Positions 29,589-37,882 of a DNA stretch of 64,000 bases are shown here, in pieces. Both the position numbers and the translations under genes were made by a program. Origin of the DNA: Nostoc sp. ATCC 43529 (GTDB lineage: Bacteria; Cyanobacteriota; Cyanobacteriia; Cyanobacteriales; Nostocaceae); the NCBI GenBank assembly GCA_003326205.1, contig LWTK01000020.1:124001-188000 (forward strand), written 5' to 3'. The notes beneath the pieces are model-generated. The model saw only the letters and a list, made by a program, of their open reading frames with translations. It ran no database searches and was not told the DNA's origin. The number at the start of each line of letters is the position of its first letter. The first letter of the stretch is position 1.

Positions 29589-29673
29589 TTGTGTTGCAAA
29601 AAAGACGCTTGGCTAGAAAGTATGAATTGTCTCAACTTTCATCAGCCAAGTTCAAAAAGTTTTTGCAACACAA
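29589..29673. repeat. Large imperfect stem-loop, 85 bases
   Basis: The outer arms TTGTGTTGCAAAAA (29589-29602) and TTTTTGCAACACAA (29660-29673) pair perfectly over 14 bp. An inner stem CTTGGCT (29608-29614) with AGCCAAG (29644-29650) and AAAGT with ACTTT extend it. It could be a structured RNA or a MITE remnant. Confidence 0.55.
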
Positions 29674-30052
29674 TTACTTAGTATTGCTGGTCACAATTTC
29701 CCCAGCTTTCACCTGTTTACAGATTCAAGCAAATACAGATGTGATGACATCTGTATAAAGTGGTGTAGTTGAATTAGTTAAAAAAATCTCTAATCTTTAC
29801 AAATCAATGCAAGAAAATTGCACGGCAGTTATCACGCTGCACTCAAATATGCAGATTAGGTAACGCTGATATACTTTATCAACCTCTTATTTGCTGTAAC
29901 TTTTGATATTATATAAAACTTCAATATTTTCACTATATCCTGTAAGATAAATTCATTACTATAAATCAGAATTTTGTGTATATTAAAAAACAAGTCTAAA
30001 TTAGAGACAATACTGTTTTGTTCATTTTAATATCAAAAATTGAGGAGTCAGC

Positions 30053-30856
30053 TTGGTGGCAGTTAAGTTCAATCAATTATTAAAGTTTTCAGTCAAATAT
30101 TTACCAGCAATTACAGCTTTAATAACTCTTTTTTCATTACCAGTTAAAGCCGCTACATTTTTAGTAACCGATCGCACTACTTTTGGAGGTAATGATGAAG
30201 TTGATTGGGTAAGTTTAGGTAAAGTATTCAATCCCGTCAGTCCTGATTTTTCTACTTTTTTACCTAACTCCTTTTCAGCAACATCCCAAGGCGGTTTAGG
30301 GTTGGATGTAAATATAGCTCCAACTAATAATCCTTTAATTACCCAACCATTTGTCTTTCAAACTTTACCTCCTCCTGGTATTCGGACTAACTTCGCCAAC
30401 GGTGACTATATTCTCTTCGGAGGTATAGACGTAACAGGTTTTGGGCCTAATCCTTCTTTTCCCACCGACGGTAACGGCGGGCCTTTCACAATTACTTTTG
30501 ACAAGCCTGTTTTTGGTGCTGGAACTCAGATAGCTGTAGACGATCGCTTTACATTCGATGCATTTGTTTCAGCTTATGATATTAACAATAATCTTTTAGG
30601 TACTTTCTCAGCCCAAGGCACTTCCTCACTGCTGTTAGATAACTCCGCACTTTTCTTAGGGGTTCGTAGTGATGAGGCAAACATCTCACGACTCGTTTTT
30701 AGTAGTTCCTTTCCCCAGCAAGGTTTGGCTATCAATAAGGTCAGCATTATTGGAGTTCCTGAACCAACTTATACCTTGGCAATATTAATTTTTGGTCTTT
30801 CCGGTGGCGTTTTGAAACTACGCCAACGCATTAAAGTTTCTACAGCATCTAAATAG
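30053..30856 (+). CDS. PEP-CTERM sorting-domain protein
   Basis: The 267-residue protein starts with GTG, preceded by GAGGAG with suitable spacing. An N-terminal signal peptide (about residues 12-33, ending PVKAA) is followed by a beta-rich exported domain. The C-terminus carries a PEP-CTERM signal: VPEPTYTLAILIFGLSGG, then KLRQR. Such proteins are processed by exosortase and often sit in the envelope or extracellular matrix. The ligand is unknown. It follows the RTX gene by about 600 bp in the same direction but is separated by a terminator-like hairpin. Confidence 0.88.
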   Translation: MVAVKFNQLLKFSVKYLPAITALITLFSLPVKAATFLVTDRTTFGGNDEVDWVSLGKVFNPVSPDFSTFLPNSFSATSQGGLGLDVNIAPTNNPLITQPFVFQTLPPPGIRTNFANGDYILFGGIDVTGFGPNPSFPTDGNGGPFTITFDKPVFGAGTQIAVDDRFTFDAFVSAYDINNNLLGTFSAQGTSSLLLDNSALFLGVRSDEANISRLVFSSSFPQQGLAINKVSIIGVPEPTYTLAILIFGLSGGVLKLRQRIKVSTASK

Positions 30857-30936
30857 CTTTAATAAAAAGCTTAGGAACTTCCAAATAAAAAATATCGAAC
30901 TATTGCTTGTAGGGTGGGCGTCTTGCCCATCGGTGT

Positions 30937-31110
30937 CAACTTAAGCCTAAAGCTATATGGGACAGGCGTTTTGCAAATCCCTCACGCCCTCATCCCCTAA
31001 CCCCTTCTCCCACAGGAGAAGGGGAATTTAATTTCTGGCTCCCCTCTCACTTAGGGAGAGGGGCTGGGGGTGAGGGCAAAACCTTATCGCAAAGCGGGTT
31101 TTACCTTACA
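30937..31110. repeat. Dispersed repeat, uninterrupted copy
   Basis: This 174-bp repeat (GACAGGCGTTTTGCA, CCTCATCCCCTAACCCC, GGGGGTGAGGGCAAAACC) is the intact version of the sequence split at 20981-21305. A short GTAGGGTGGGCGTCTTGCCC repeat precedes it. The 30857-31315 interval holds no gene. Confidence 0.65.
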
Positions 31111-31315
31111 GCTATTTTCAGGTAAATAGACCACACGGTAGGGGCACAGCAATGCTGTGCCCCTACGACAGATGTGGTTCAAATACATGAAAACTGCTGT
31201 AAGTTGACACCAATGCGTCTCGCCTGCCCTTAATCATGGGCGGACAACATACGCACAAGATTAGATAATTTATAACAACAGAGATTTTCAAAGGTGTTGC
31301 CTATTGCCTGCTATA

Positions 31316-32293
31316 TTACGTCTTGACAGGTAAACGAGAAATTGTCCATAAAAACAGCATAAATATGAAGTAAATTACACCAAGTAACCCAAACTCAATT
31401 AAAGGAATATAGGTTACTTCGTAAATTCTGCCTAAGCCTCGTTCACTCAATCCATAAACGGCCAGTACACTCACTAAAAAAGCTGCATAGATAATGCGTT
31501 TAGTCCAGATACCCACAGGTAAACCGTGGAGTTGGGTAATTACCAAAATGCCAATAAAACCAAAAAGAAATGTTGGCCATTTAGTCTGTCCCAGCATCCA
31601 AGACACAACTACACTATGTAAAAGCACCATAATTTCCAAACTAAATGTCCACCAACGGTTGACATGGGCGCGGTTAAAAATCAACGATGATTGAAGCAGC
31701 AGCAAAAACATATAGAGAAAACCAATTAAGTGCCCCGAAGTCGCTTCCATTGGATGGTACCAAAAGGTATAAATAGCGGCGAAGGAGAAAAAGTAGCCGT
31801 GGTACAGCTTGATAATTTGCAAAAACTGTTGATGAAATGGGACAGCATTGCCAAAAAACAAACCGCGTCGAGGCGTTTCTAAAATCAGTACCAAGACTAA
31901 TAGAAGTACGACTGCGCCTTGGGAAGCCCAAATTGAAGTATCCTGAGCCAGAGCATCGTACCAAATATATGTTTGGAGAAAATGCAAAGCTATAAACGTA
32001 AGATTAATACCAAGCATCAAGTAATTAATTGGGTGCAAAGCTGATTTGTATTTCAGCTGCGTTTGCTGTGCCCACCAGATACACCCCCAGATGCTAAACT
32101 GATGCCCAAGATACATACCCCAAGCCGTGACTCGGCTCCAAAAAGTTGGGTTGGGAAGTTTCCAGTAGTACCAATTTAATCCTTGGTCAGGAAGTTTGGT
32201 GATGCTTGCAGGAATGCTCCCACCCAGCCAAATTCCGTAAGTGATGAGAATACTGACAAAGATGCCTATAAACAATACTCGGCGAGCAGTCAT
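31316..32293 (-). CDS. Multi-pass membrane protein of unknown function
   Basis: The 325-residue protein has about nine or ten hydrophobic segments, starting with residues 5-25 (RVLFIGIFVSILITYGIWL). Between them are tryptophan- and histidine-rich loops (YLGHQFSIWGCIWWAQQ, LHFLQTYIWYDAL, YHGYFFSFAAIYTFWYHPME). Repeated conserved-looking histidines in or near membrane segments could bind a metal or heme, which is speculation. It lies downstream of an MFS gene on the same strand, separated by a 28-bp perfect palindrome. No known family is recognised. Confidence 0.75.
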   Translation of the reverse strand: MTARRVLFIGIFVSILITYGIWLGGSIPASITKLPDQGLNWYYWKLPNPTFWSRVTAWGMYLGHQFSIWGCIWWAQQTQLKYKSALHPINYLMLGINLTFIALHFLQTYIWYDALAQDTSIWASQGAVVLLLVLVLILETPRRGLFFGNAVPFHQQFLQIIKLYHGYFFSFAAIYTFWYHPMEATSGHLIGFLYMFLLLLQSSLIFNRAHVNRWWTFSLEIMVLLHSVVVSWMLGQTKWPTFLFGFIGILVITQLHGLPVGIWTKRIIYAAFLVSVLAVYGLSERGLGRIYEVTYIPLIEFGLLGVIYFIFMLFLWTISRLPVKT

Positions 32294-32298
32294 ACTAA

Positions 32299-32329
32299 TT
32301 TTAGATTTTAGATTTTAGATTTTAGATTT
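32299..32329. repeat. Heptanucleotide tandem repeat (TTTTAGA)
   Basis: About four copies of TTTTAGA occur just upstream of the membrane-protein start codon at 32293. This is a short tandem repeat of the kind common in heterocystous cyanobacteria. Confidence 0.7.
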
Positions 32330-32371
32330 GGGATTAAAAGACTTCAGTACCAGACTGTTGGCAATAATTTT

Positions 32372-32399
32372 TTCAGAATTCAGAATTCTGAATTCTGAA
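32372..32399. repeat. Perfect 28-bp palindrome
   Basis: TTCAGAATTCAGAA is followed immediately by its exact reverse complement TTCTGAATTCTGAA. It starts 4 bp beyond the MFS stop codon (minus strand) and could act as its terminator or as a protein-binding site. Confidence 0.6.
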
Positions 32400-32402
32400 T
32401 TC

Positions 32403-33626
32403 TTACCTAGCGACACGTTCTACTTTTGGTTCAGATGCACTTTTACTTAGGCGCAAACTCAAAGTTAAAGCTAACAGAATTACTAATGACCCACTCAAGA
32501 AAGGAGCAGAACTCCCAAATTTCATAAAGCTAGCCCCTGCCCAGGTCGGGCCGCCGATGCGGGCTAATGCAGAGGAAGAATTGGCAATTCCTAATATTTG
32601 TCCTTGTTCTTCTGGGGCTGTCATCTGAGAGATCAAGCTGGTCAATATTGGTTGGCTGATACTAATTCCCCATGCCACAAGTGCGGTAGCAATTAACAAT
32701 AAAATTAAGCTCTGTGAGAATCCTATTAGTAGTAATCCTAAACCTAATCCAAATATCCCCAAGAAAAGTAACTTGATCTCACCAAAATATTTTCTGAGAG
32801 ATCCAATGAGTCCTCCTTGAATGATTGTACTTACAATCCCCATGAAGGCAAAAAGATAGCTAGTTTGTTGAGGGCCCCAATTCAATTCTTGTTTAGACCA
32901 TAAAGCCAATGTAGAGTCCATAGCTGCAACAGCAAAGGTCACTAAAAAGTAGATACCAATGAGGATACACAACTGTGGACGCCTGGCAAGTTGTAGCCAG
33001 TTCAACTTTGGTTGATGGTGTTGATGAGCTTGGATTTTAGCTTTGATCTCAGAATTTAGGGATTCTGGAAGTAACACCAAAGCAGAAACTAATGCCAATA
33101 AAGATAATCCACCTGCGAACAAGGACGGGAGATAGAAATTAGCATTGTTGGGATCAGACCCTGTGAGAATACCTCCAATCGCTGGGCCGAGGATAAAGCC
33201 AAGACCAAAAGCCACTCCGATTATGGCCATACCACGAGCTCGATTTGCTGGAGTGGTAATATCTGCTATGTAGGCTTGAGCAGTGGCAATATTCCCTGCC
33301 ATCATCCCGGCAAATCCACGAGCAATAAACAACATCCATAATGAGTTGGCAATGCCTAACCCTATGTATGCAATTACAGAACCTGATAAAGTTAGTAATA
33401 AAATCGGACGGCGACCGTAGCGATCGCTAAAACCACCCCATAATGATGCAAATAAGAACTGCATTAAAGAATAAATAGCTACAAGTAGAGTGGCTTCATT
33501 TGGATTTGCGCCAAATTCTTGAGCATACAAAGGCAGTATCGGCAGGATAATTCCAAAGCCAAGTAAGTCTATAAATACAGTCAAAAATAAGACAAATATA
33601 GCTCTGCCATTATTTTTATTCTCCAT
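32403..33626 (-). CDS. MFS transporter (TetA-like drug/H+ antiporter family)
   Basis: The 407-residue protein has twelve predicted membrane segments. Its MFS motif A is in the loop after segment 2 (GGFSDRYGRRPILL, residues 64-77), and the N-terminal FIDLLGFGIILPILPLYA is typical of the TetA/DHA1 group. GLGFILGPAIGG matches the antiporter motif C of segment 5. It probably exports small molecules in exchange for protons; the substrate is unknown. A membrane-protein gene follows on the same strand 109 bp on. No regulator is adjacent. Confidence 0.9.
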   Translation of the reverse strand: MENKNNGRAIFVLFLTVFIDLLGFGIILPILPLYAQEFGANPNEATLLVAIYSLMQFLFASLWGGFSDRYGRRPILLLTLSGSVIAYIGLGIANSLWMLFIARGFAGMMAGNIATAQAYIADITTPANRARGMAIIGVAFGLGFILGPAIGGILTGSDPNNANFYLPSLFAGGLSLLALVSALVLLPESLNSEIKAKIQAHQHHQPKLNWLQLARRPQLCILIGIYFLVTFAVAAMDSTLALWSKQELNWGPQQTSYLFAFMGIVSTIIQGGLIGSLRKYFGEIKLLFLGIFGLGLGLLLIGFSQSLILLLIATALVAWGISISQPILTSLISQMTAPEEQGQILGIANSSSALARIGGPTWAGASFMKFGSSAPFLSGSLVILLALTLSLRLSKSASEPKVERVAR

Positions 33627-33725
33627 AGGTGCAATTCCCTTTGATAAAAATATCTGTAACTTTAATTAGTTTTCTCGACATCAGGGAACGCTTGTTAATC
33701 AAGACTCATTCAAGCCAACCGATAA

Positions 33726-33899
33726 TCAATTCAACCAAATTTGTCGAATCTGAACGTGGTTGAGCCAAATTGCGTGGAACAAACCTACTATAAAAATCAA
33801 ACCAATAATACTACTAATGCAAGCAACTATTATCTCGTGCTTCCGTATAGCTTTTTGTATTTTCGCGTCTATGATGTCTTCTAAATCTTTGTATGTCAT
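33726..33899 (-). CDS. Possible 57-aa single-span membrane protein
   Basis: A short minus-strand frame starts at ATG 33899 and encodes a charged N-terminal helix (TYKDLEDIIDAKIQKAIRKH), then a hydrophobic span (about residues 23-41, IIVACISSIIGLIFIVGLF). It ends with a basic/aromatic tail (HVQIRQIWLN). The amphipathic-plus-span layout looks non-random, but no clear ribosome-binding site precedes it. It lies upstream of the MFS gene on the same strand, 100 bp away. No function is known. Confidence 0.4.
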   Translation of the reverse strand: MTYKDLEDIIDAKIQKAIRKHEIIVACISSIIGLIFIVGLFHAIWLNHVQIRQIWLN

Positions 33900-34214
33900 T
33901 TAGTTTAATTTGGCTTAAAGTAAGAATGATGTTTGGACTTATGTATTTATATTAAGCTGGAGGATATACGAAACCTCTAACTTATCTGCCTAATTAGCAA
34001 CAAGCTATTAGAGCTTATTACCAATTAAGCTTATTACCAATTCTTCAAGAAAGGTATACAGATAAATGAAAATAAGAATGAGGAAAGGCGTGAATTATAT
34101 GGGAAGTTTATACAAAATAGTATTTTAAGATAGTTTGACACAACTGAAACAATATTAGACTAACAGAAAACATAACCAGGAAAATAATACAAATTAATTT
34201 CAACTAAAAATTTT

Positions 34215-34286
34215 GGCATTTAAAATGCCTAGAACCTTATTGCTTGACGCAAGGTTCCTACTATTACAGGACGCTTTACCTGTAAA
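34215..34286. ncRNA. Candidate structured RNA: three consecutive hairpins
   Basis: In a row: GGCATTT-A-AAATGCC (34215-34229), GAACCTT...AAGGTTC (34232-34257) and TTACAGG...CCTGTAA (34265-34286). The loops of the second and third both contain GACGC. No ORF overlaps. Transcription and strand are unknown, so this is a candidate only. Confidence 0.3.
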
Positions 34287-35182
34287 ATTTATAAGCTACG
34301 AAGTAATAATAATACATTTTGCAAAATCTAGATAGTAGGTTTGTGATTTTTTTTATTCATAATCGTTAACCGATGTAATCTAAACTACAATCTGTAACAT
34401 AAGTGTTGTTGCTTAATACATATTGAATGACTGGAAAAGTTTTTTATCAAAGAATAATCAATAGCAATAATCTCTTGAAAGAGATTAGCTGGCGCTATGG
34501 CTAATCATCAAAAGAGCTTTTTCAGTTACAGGATACCTACATACAGATTCAATAAATTGATAATTTGGGTTAACAGCTTGTTATAGAAACAATAACATCC
34601 AGCACAATTAGTGAATTCAAGCTTTTCAGGGCATCAGCCGAGGGAAGTCAGAATTCAAACAGGCTTTATCCCTGACTTTGAGACTTATTTTGTGTACTTC
34701 ACTTTCTGGGAAATCGGTTGTTTATTTAAGCTTTCGTTAAGCGGTTTTTATGGGCTGGCCTTTTTTCAGATCGTCCGAAACAACTGATAGTTATAAAACT
34801 CCCCGACTTTTTATTTGAGCGTTTGAGAGACTTTACTGTTTACCTGGCTTAATTAAATCAAAAATGGATAAAGCCAAGCTAAGAGGATGTTTTAAAAATA
34901 GTGCCTGAGGCTTCCAAAGCTTTAAATTCCTGCCACTCTCCTCGTTGTTTGAGAAAGCCCAAACTGTGAGTTTTCGCCACAGATATGATTAAAAGTAGCA
35001 GGTACAATCGAATGTAATAATACGTATTACAAGGTTCTGACTTTAGATATGGGGTTGTTCCCTTGCCTGCTTGTCCTGTTCGCTGATGATTCGGAACTAG
35101 CCAAACAAGCATGACAAACAGTAAGATTTAAGGGCACAACATGTTGTGCCCCTACGATTATTTGTACTTTTCTTAATTTCAA

Positions 35183-35255
35183 CGAGCGCGGAGGGATTTG
35201 AACCCCCGACCCACAGAACCGGAATCTGTTGCTCTATCCACTGAGCCACGCGCCC
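35183..35255 (-). tRNA. trnR-CCG: tRNA-Arg (anticodon CCG)
   Basis: Read on the minus strand, a 73-base cloverleaf can be drawn. The acceptor GGGCGCG pairs with CGCGCTC (one G-U), the D-arm contains GCTCAGTGGATAGAGC, and the anticodon stem ACAGA/TCTGT encloses TTCCGGT with anticodon CCG. The T-arm is GGGGGTTCAAATCCCTC. The CCA end is not encoded. CCG reads the arginine codon CGG. Confidence 0.95.
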
Positions 35256-35302
35256 TTAGTCTCCTGCATTATAGCACAGATGCGATCGCCTTTGCTCTCG
35301 TA

Positions 35303-36490
35303 TTAAAGATAATCGGCTGGATTGACGGGCGAACCATTGCGGCGTACTTCAAAGTGGAGGTGGGGCCCAGTCGATAAACCTGTGGAACCAACAGCAGCGA
35401 TCGCTTGTCCTCGTTCAACTCCTTGTCCATCGCTAACATACAACTCGCTGGAATGCCCGTACAGTGTGGTAATGCCTTTACCGTGGTCGATGATTACAGC
35501 TCTGCCATAACCGCCATACCACCCAGCAAAAATTACTGTTCCCGAATCAGCTGCCCGAATTGTACTGCCATAACTAGCGGCAAAATCCATCCCTGCGTGA
35601 AAACGACGATAGCCGAGAACTGGGTGTACCCGCCAGCCAAAAGGACTGCTAGTAGCAGCATCGCTGGGATAGGCAAACATCCCAGTTCCTTGAATGATGA
35701 TGCTTGTGCGGCTATTGGTTTTTGCTTGCGCTGCTGCTACCTTTTGCTGAATTAGGACTTCCAAATCTTTGGATTCTCTTTCTAGCTGATTTTGCGCTGC
35801 TTCCAAAGCGAGGCGATCGCTATTGAGGCGTTGAATCAATTCTGATTGTGATTGGGCCTGGGTTTGAAAATCGGCTTTTTGTGCTAATAGTTGTTCGCGA
35901 ATCAAAGCAATTTCGTTTTTTTGCTCCTCTACTTCGGTTTTTTGTTGATTTATAGAGTTTGCTTGGGCGTTGAGTTTGACCAAAATTTGTTGGTCTGCTT
36001 GATAAACTAACTTCAATTGATGACGGCGGCTGATAAAGTCGCTGATATTTTGACTTTGGAGTAAAACAGCCCATCCTTGACTAGCTGGCGATCGCTGGAG
36101 ATAGCGCAATCGTGCTACTGTTGCTACTTGACGAGTTTCATAGGAACGTTGAGCTACAGCTAAATCATTTTCCAACTGTTGCAAACGTTGGCTAGCCAAT
36201 TGCAATCGCGCTTCACTCTCTTGAATATAGCTATCGGTGGTTTGGAGATTTTGCTTTAAACCAGTCAGGTTTTGTTGCACTTGTTGTTGAAGATTTGTTA
36301 AGCGATCGCGTTCGTTAACCACACTCCGATGCTGCTGGTTCATTTGTTGCTGTTGTTGGCGTAACGTATCAATAGACTGTGTAGAGTTTGCCTGTACTGG
36401 AATTAAAGTCAAACAAACCCAACAAATACAGCCAAATACAACAAATAAACTCCAAAAAATCTGCTTTTTTTCTAGAAACCGCACTCTCAT
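35303..36490 (-). CDS. M23 peptidoglycan endopeptidase with coiled coil (EnvC/NlpD-like)
   Basis: The 395-residue protein has an N-terminal signal/anchor (about residues 10-35, ending VQA), a long coiled coil (about 38-260, Gln- and Leu-rich) and a C-terminal LytM/M23 domain. The metal-binding residues are visible: His and Asp in FHAGMDFAA and HxH in GPHLHFEVRRNG. This layout is like EnvC and other cell-division hydrolases or their activators, where the coiled coil controls access to the active site. The start ATG lies within a potential 10-bp stem (36486-36495/36522-36531). It is downstream of an alpha/beta hydrolase gene in the same direction. Confidence 0.92.
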   Translation of the reverse strand: MRVRFLEKKQIFWSLFVVFGCICWVCLTLIPVQANSTQSIDTLRQQQQQMNQQHRSVVNERDRLTNLQQQVQQNLTGLKQNLQTTDSYIQESEARLQLASQRLQQLENDLAVAQRSYETRQVATVARLRYLQRSPASQGWAVLLQSQNISDFISRRHQLKLVYQADQQILVKLNAQANSINQQKTEVEEQKNEIALIREQLLAQKADFQTQAQSQSELIQRLNSDRLALEAAQNQLERESKDLEVLIQQKVAAAQAKTNSRTSIIIQGTGMFAYPSDAATSSPFGWRVHPVLGYRRFHAGMDFAASYGSTIRAADSGTVIFAGWYGGYGRAVIIDHGKGITTLYGHSSELYVSDGQGVERGQAIAAVGSTGLSTGPHLHFEVRRNGSPVNPADYL

Positions 36491-36531
36491 AGTGTGAGAC
36501 TAACCAAAACGATGCTTTCATACACTATGAG
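36486..36531 (-). promoter_or_regulatory. Inverted repeat covering the M23 start codon
   Basis: CTCATAGTGT (36486-36495) and ACACTATGAG (36522-36531) are perfect 10-bp inverted repeats. In the minus-strand transcript the AUG (36488-36490) falls inside the stem. It could terminate the upstream gene or restrict initiation of the M23 gene. Confidence 0.4.
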
Positions 36532-36550
36532 GATTATTCCCAAAATCTGA

Positions 36551-37312
36551 TTAATTCACTCTACTAGGGCGATCATTAGTTAATACTGAGGCTAGATCGG
36601 CAGGACGAGATAAGTGTGGGCAATGTCCTCCAGCCAGTTCTATGGCATCAACTCCCAAGCGCTTGCGTGCAGCGTAGCGTGACCATGCAGGAGAGATTAT
36701 CAAATCGTCAGTACAAAAAATATATTTATAATCTACATTTGGTAAAGCCTTCAAAGGATTAACTTCATAAATATATGCCATTGATTGCTGCGAACGTCTT
36801 TTTGAGAGTGCCCAACGCATTACATCCGGTTGACAATCTTGATAAAAAACTTCCATCAATACTGCATCATCCGCAAAGTTTTTACCAGCAGAAACTGGAT
36901 TAAACATATAAGGTTCATCATTGAATTGTTCGAGTTGAGGTAACTCTTTTGGTTCGTAATTTAATGATTTGAGGCTATCAGAATCGAGATGATGAGAAAA
37001 TTGGTCAATGGTACTGGTTCCTGGGCATGGAATAAGCGCGGTAAGGAATACCAATTCACGTACTTGATGGGCTTCTGCCACAAGGGGAATCACCGTACCA
37101 GCCATTGAGTGACCAACCAGCACAATATCATCATCAGTTTTTGGAAGCGTTTGCAATACTACATCTGCGAACTGCGATAAACTTGCAGATGCATCTTCAA
37201 TCGGCAAATCCATTGCTACTGTTTTGTGACCTTGCGCTTCTAAGTAAGGAATTAACAAATCCCAACACCAAGCGCCTTGGAAAGCACCGTGAACTAGACA
37301 AAAAAGGCTCAT
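36551..37312 (-). CDS. Alpha/beta hydrolase
   Basis: The 253-residue protein begins FCLVHGAFQGAWCWDLLIPY, with the HGA oxyanion-hole motif. The nucleophile elbow VGHSMAGT has Ser69; the likely acid is in FCTDDLIISP and the catalytic histidine in AGGHCPHLSRP. It resembles the salicylate-esterase/hydroxynitrile-lyase-like group of small esterases. The natural substrate is unknown. The gene lies 81 bp upstream of nuiA on the opposite strand, so the two are divergent and may share a control region. Confidence 0.88.
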   Translation of the reverse strand: MSLFCLVHGAFQGAWCWDLLIPYLEAQGHKTVAMDLPIEDASASLSQFADVVLQTLPKTDDDIVLVGHSMAGTVIPLVAEAHQVRELVFLTALIPCPGTSTIDQFSHHLDSDSLKSLNYEPKELPQLEQFNDEPYMFNPVSAGKNFADDAVLMEVFYQDCQPDVMRWALSKRRSQQSMAYIYEVNPLKALPNVDYKYIFCTDDLIISPAWSRYAARKRLGVDAIELAGGHCPHLSRPADLASVLTNDRPSRVN

Positions 37313-37393
37313 AGCGATTTCAGGTAAGTTTTATAATGTGTGCTTATCTTCTACCTTACATCACCATAAAAAGTTATCAACAACTAAAATCTC

Positions 37394-37792
37394 ATGACTA
37401 ATGAAATAACTAAAATTTTAAAACAATCTTCTGCTGATTTGTTAATGATGAGTGAGTCAGACTACGCTTTTGAGGTTGTTTTCTGGACTGGCCCAGTTGA
37501 TAGCCTGACAACTAAAAAACTACTCCAATTAACAAACCATCCCCAAGATTCCCAGGTTGAGGAAGTAGATTTAGATTATTTCTTTCGGAATTGCGCCTAC
37601 GAGAAAGAATGGCACGACGAACAACAGAAACAGAATGTCAAAAAATTTCAAACCCTTGTCCAGACACTTAAAAATAACCTTAATGCAATCAAAGTTTATC
37701 GCATAGGTACGATAAATATTGATGTCTACATTGTTGGCAAAACATCATCTGGAGATTTAGCAGGTCTTTCGACTAAAGTTGTAGAAACATAG
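37394..37792 (+). CDS. nuiA: Nuclease A inhibitor NuiA
   Basis: The 132-residue acidic protein resembles NuiA, the tight-binding inhibitor of the non-specific nuclease NucA known from Anabaena. It has the typical segments SADLLMMSESDYAFEVVFW and IGTINIDVYIVGKTSSGDLA. The inhibitor protects the cell from any nuclease that remains inside. Its partner nucA lies directly downstream on the opposite strand, tail to tail, with a strong hairpin between. It has its own promoter region, which it shares with the divergent hydrolase gene. Confidence 0.92.
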   Translation: MTNEITKILKQSSADLLMMSESDYAFEVVFWTGPVDSLTTKKLLQLTNHPQDSQVEEVDLDYFFRNCAYEKEWHDEQQKQNVKKFQTLVQTLKNNLNAIKVYRIGTINIDVYIVGKTSSGDLAGLSTKVVET

Positions 37793-37796
37793 CAGT

Positions 37797-37849
37797 TAAT
37801 TGTTAATTAGTAATACTTGTCTGTGGCGAGTATTACTAATTAACAATTA
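37797..37849. terminator. 21-bp perfect hairpin between nuiA and nucA
   Basis: The arms 37797-37817 and 37829-37849 (sequence beginning TAATTGTTAATTAGTAATAC) are perfect inverted repeats with an 11-base loop. The position between convergent stops suggests a bidirectional terminator. AT-rich arms give T-runs on both strands. Confidence 0.7.
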
Positions 37850-37882
37850 TGTTAAAGCTGTATAGTTTTAGTTTTGATTTAA

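Larger units (their letters stand above)
29458..30052. other. Intergenic region with terminator and large stem-loop
   Basis: This 595-bp region after the RTX gene holds a strong hairpin (29549-29574) and a larger stem-loop (29589-29673). The remainder is AT-rich up to the ribosome-binding site of the PEP-CTERM gene. Confidence 0.55.
33627..35182. other. Gene-poor tract of about 1.5 kb rich in hairpins
   Basis: Apart from one possible 57-residue membrane peptide (33726-33899), no gene is convincing. Three consecutive hairpins lie at 34215-34286. Two mutually exclusive hairpins lie at 34469-34505 (AATCTCTT-GA-AAGAGATT against ATTAGC...GCTAAT). The stretch 34879-35112 has an open frame on the minus strand that looks like a remnant. 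Confidence 0.5.

Noticed and set aside
34879..35112. 77-residue minus-strand frame ending in EWQEFKALEASGTIF
   Set aside because: The end looked like a possible transposase remnant, but no other transposase motif or terminal repeat could be found, so the call is not supported.
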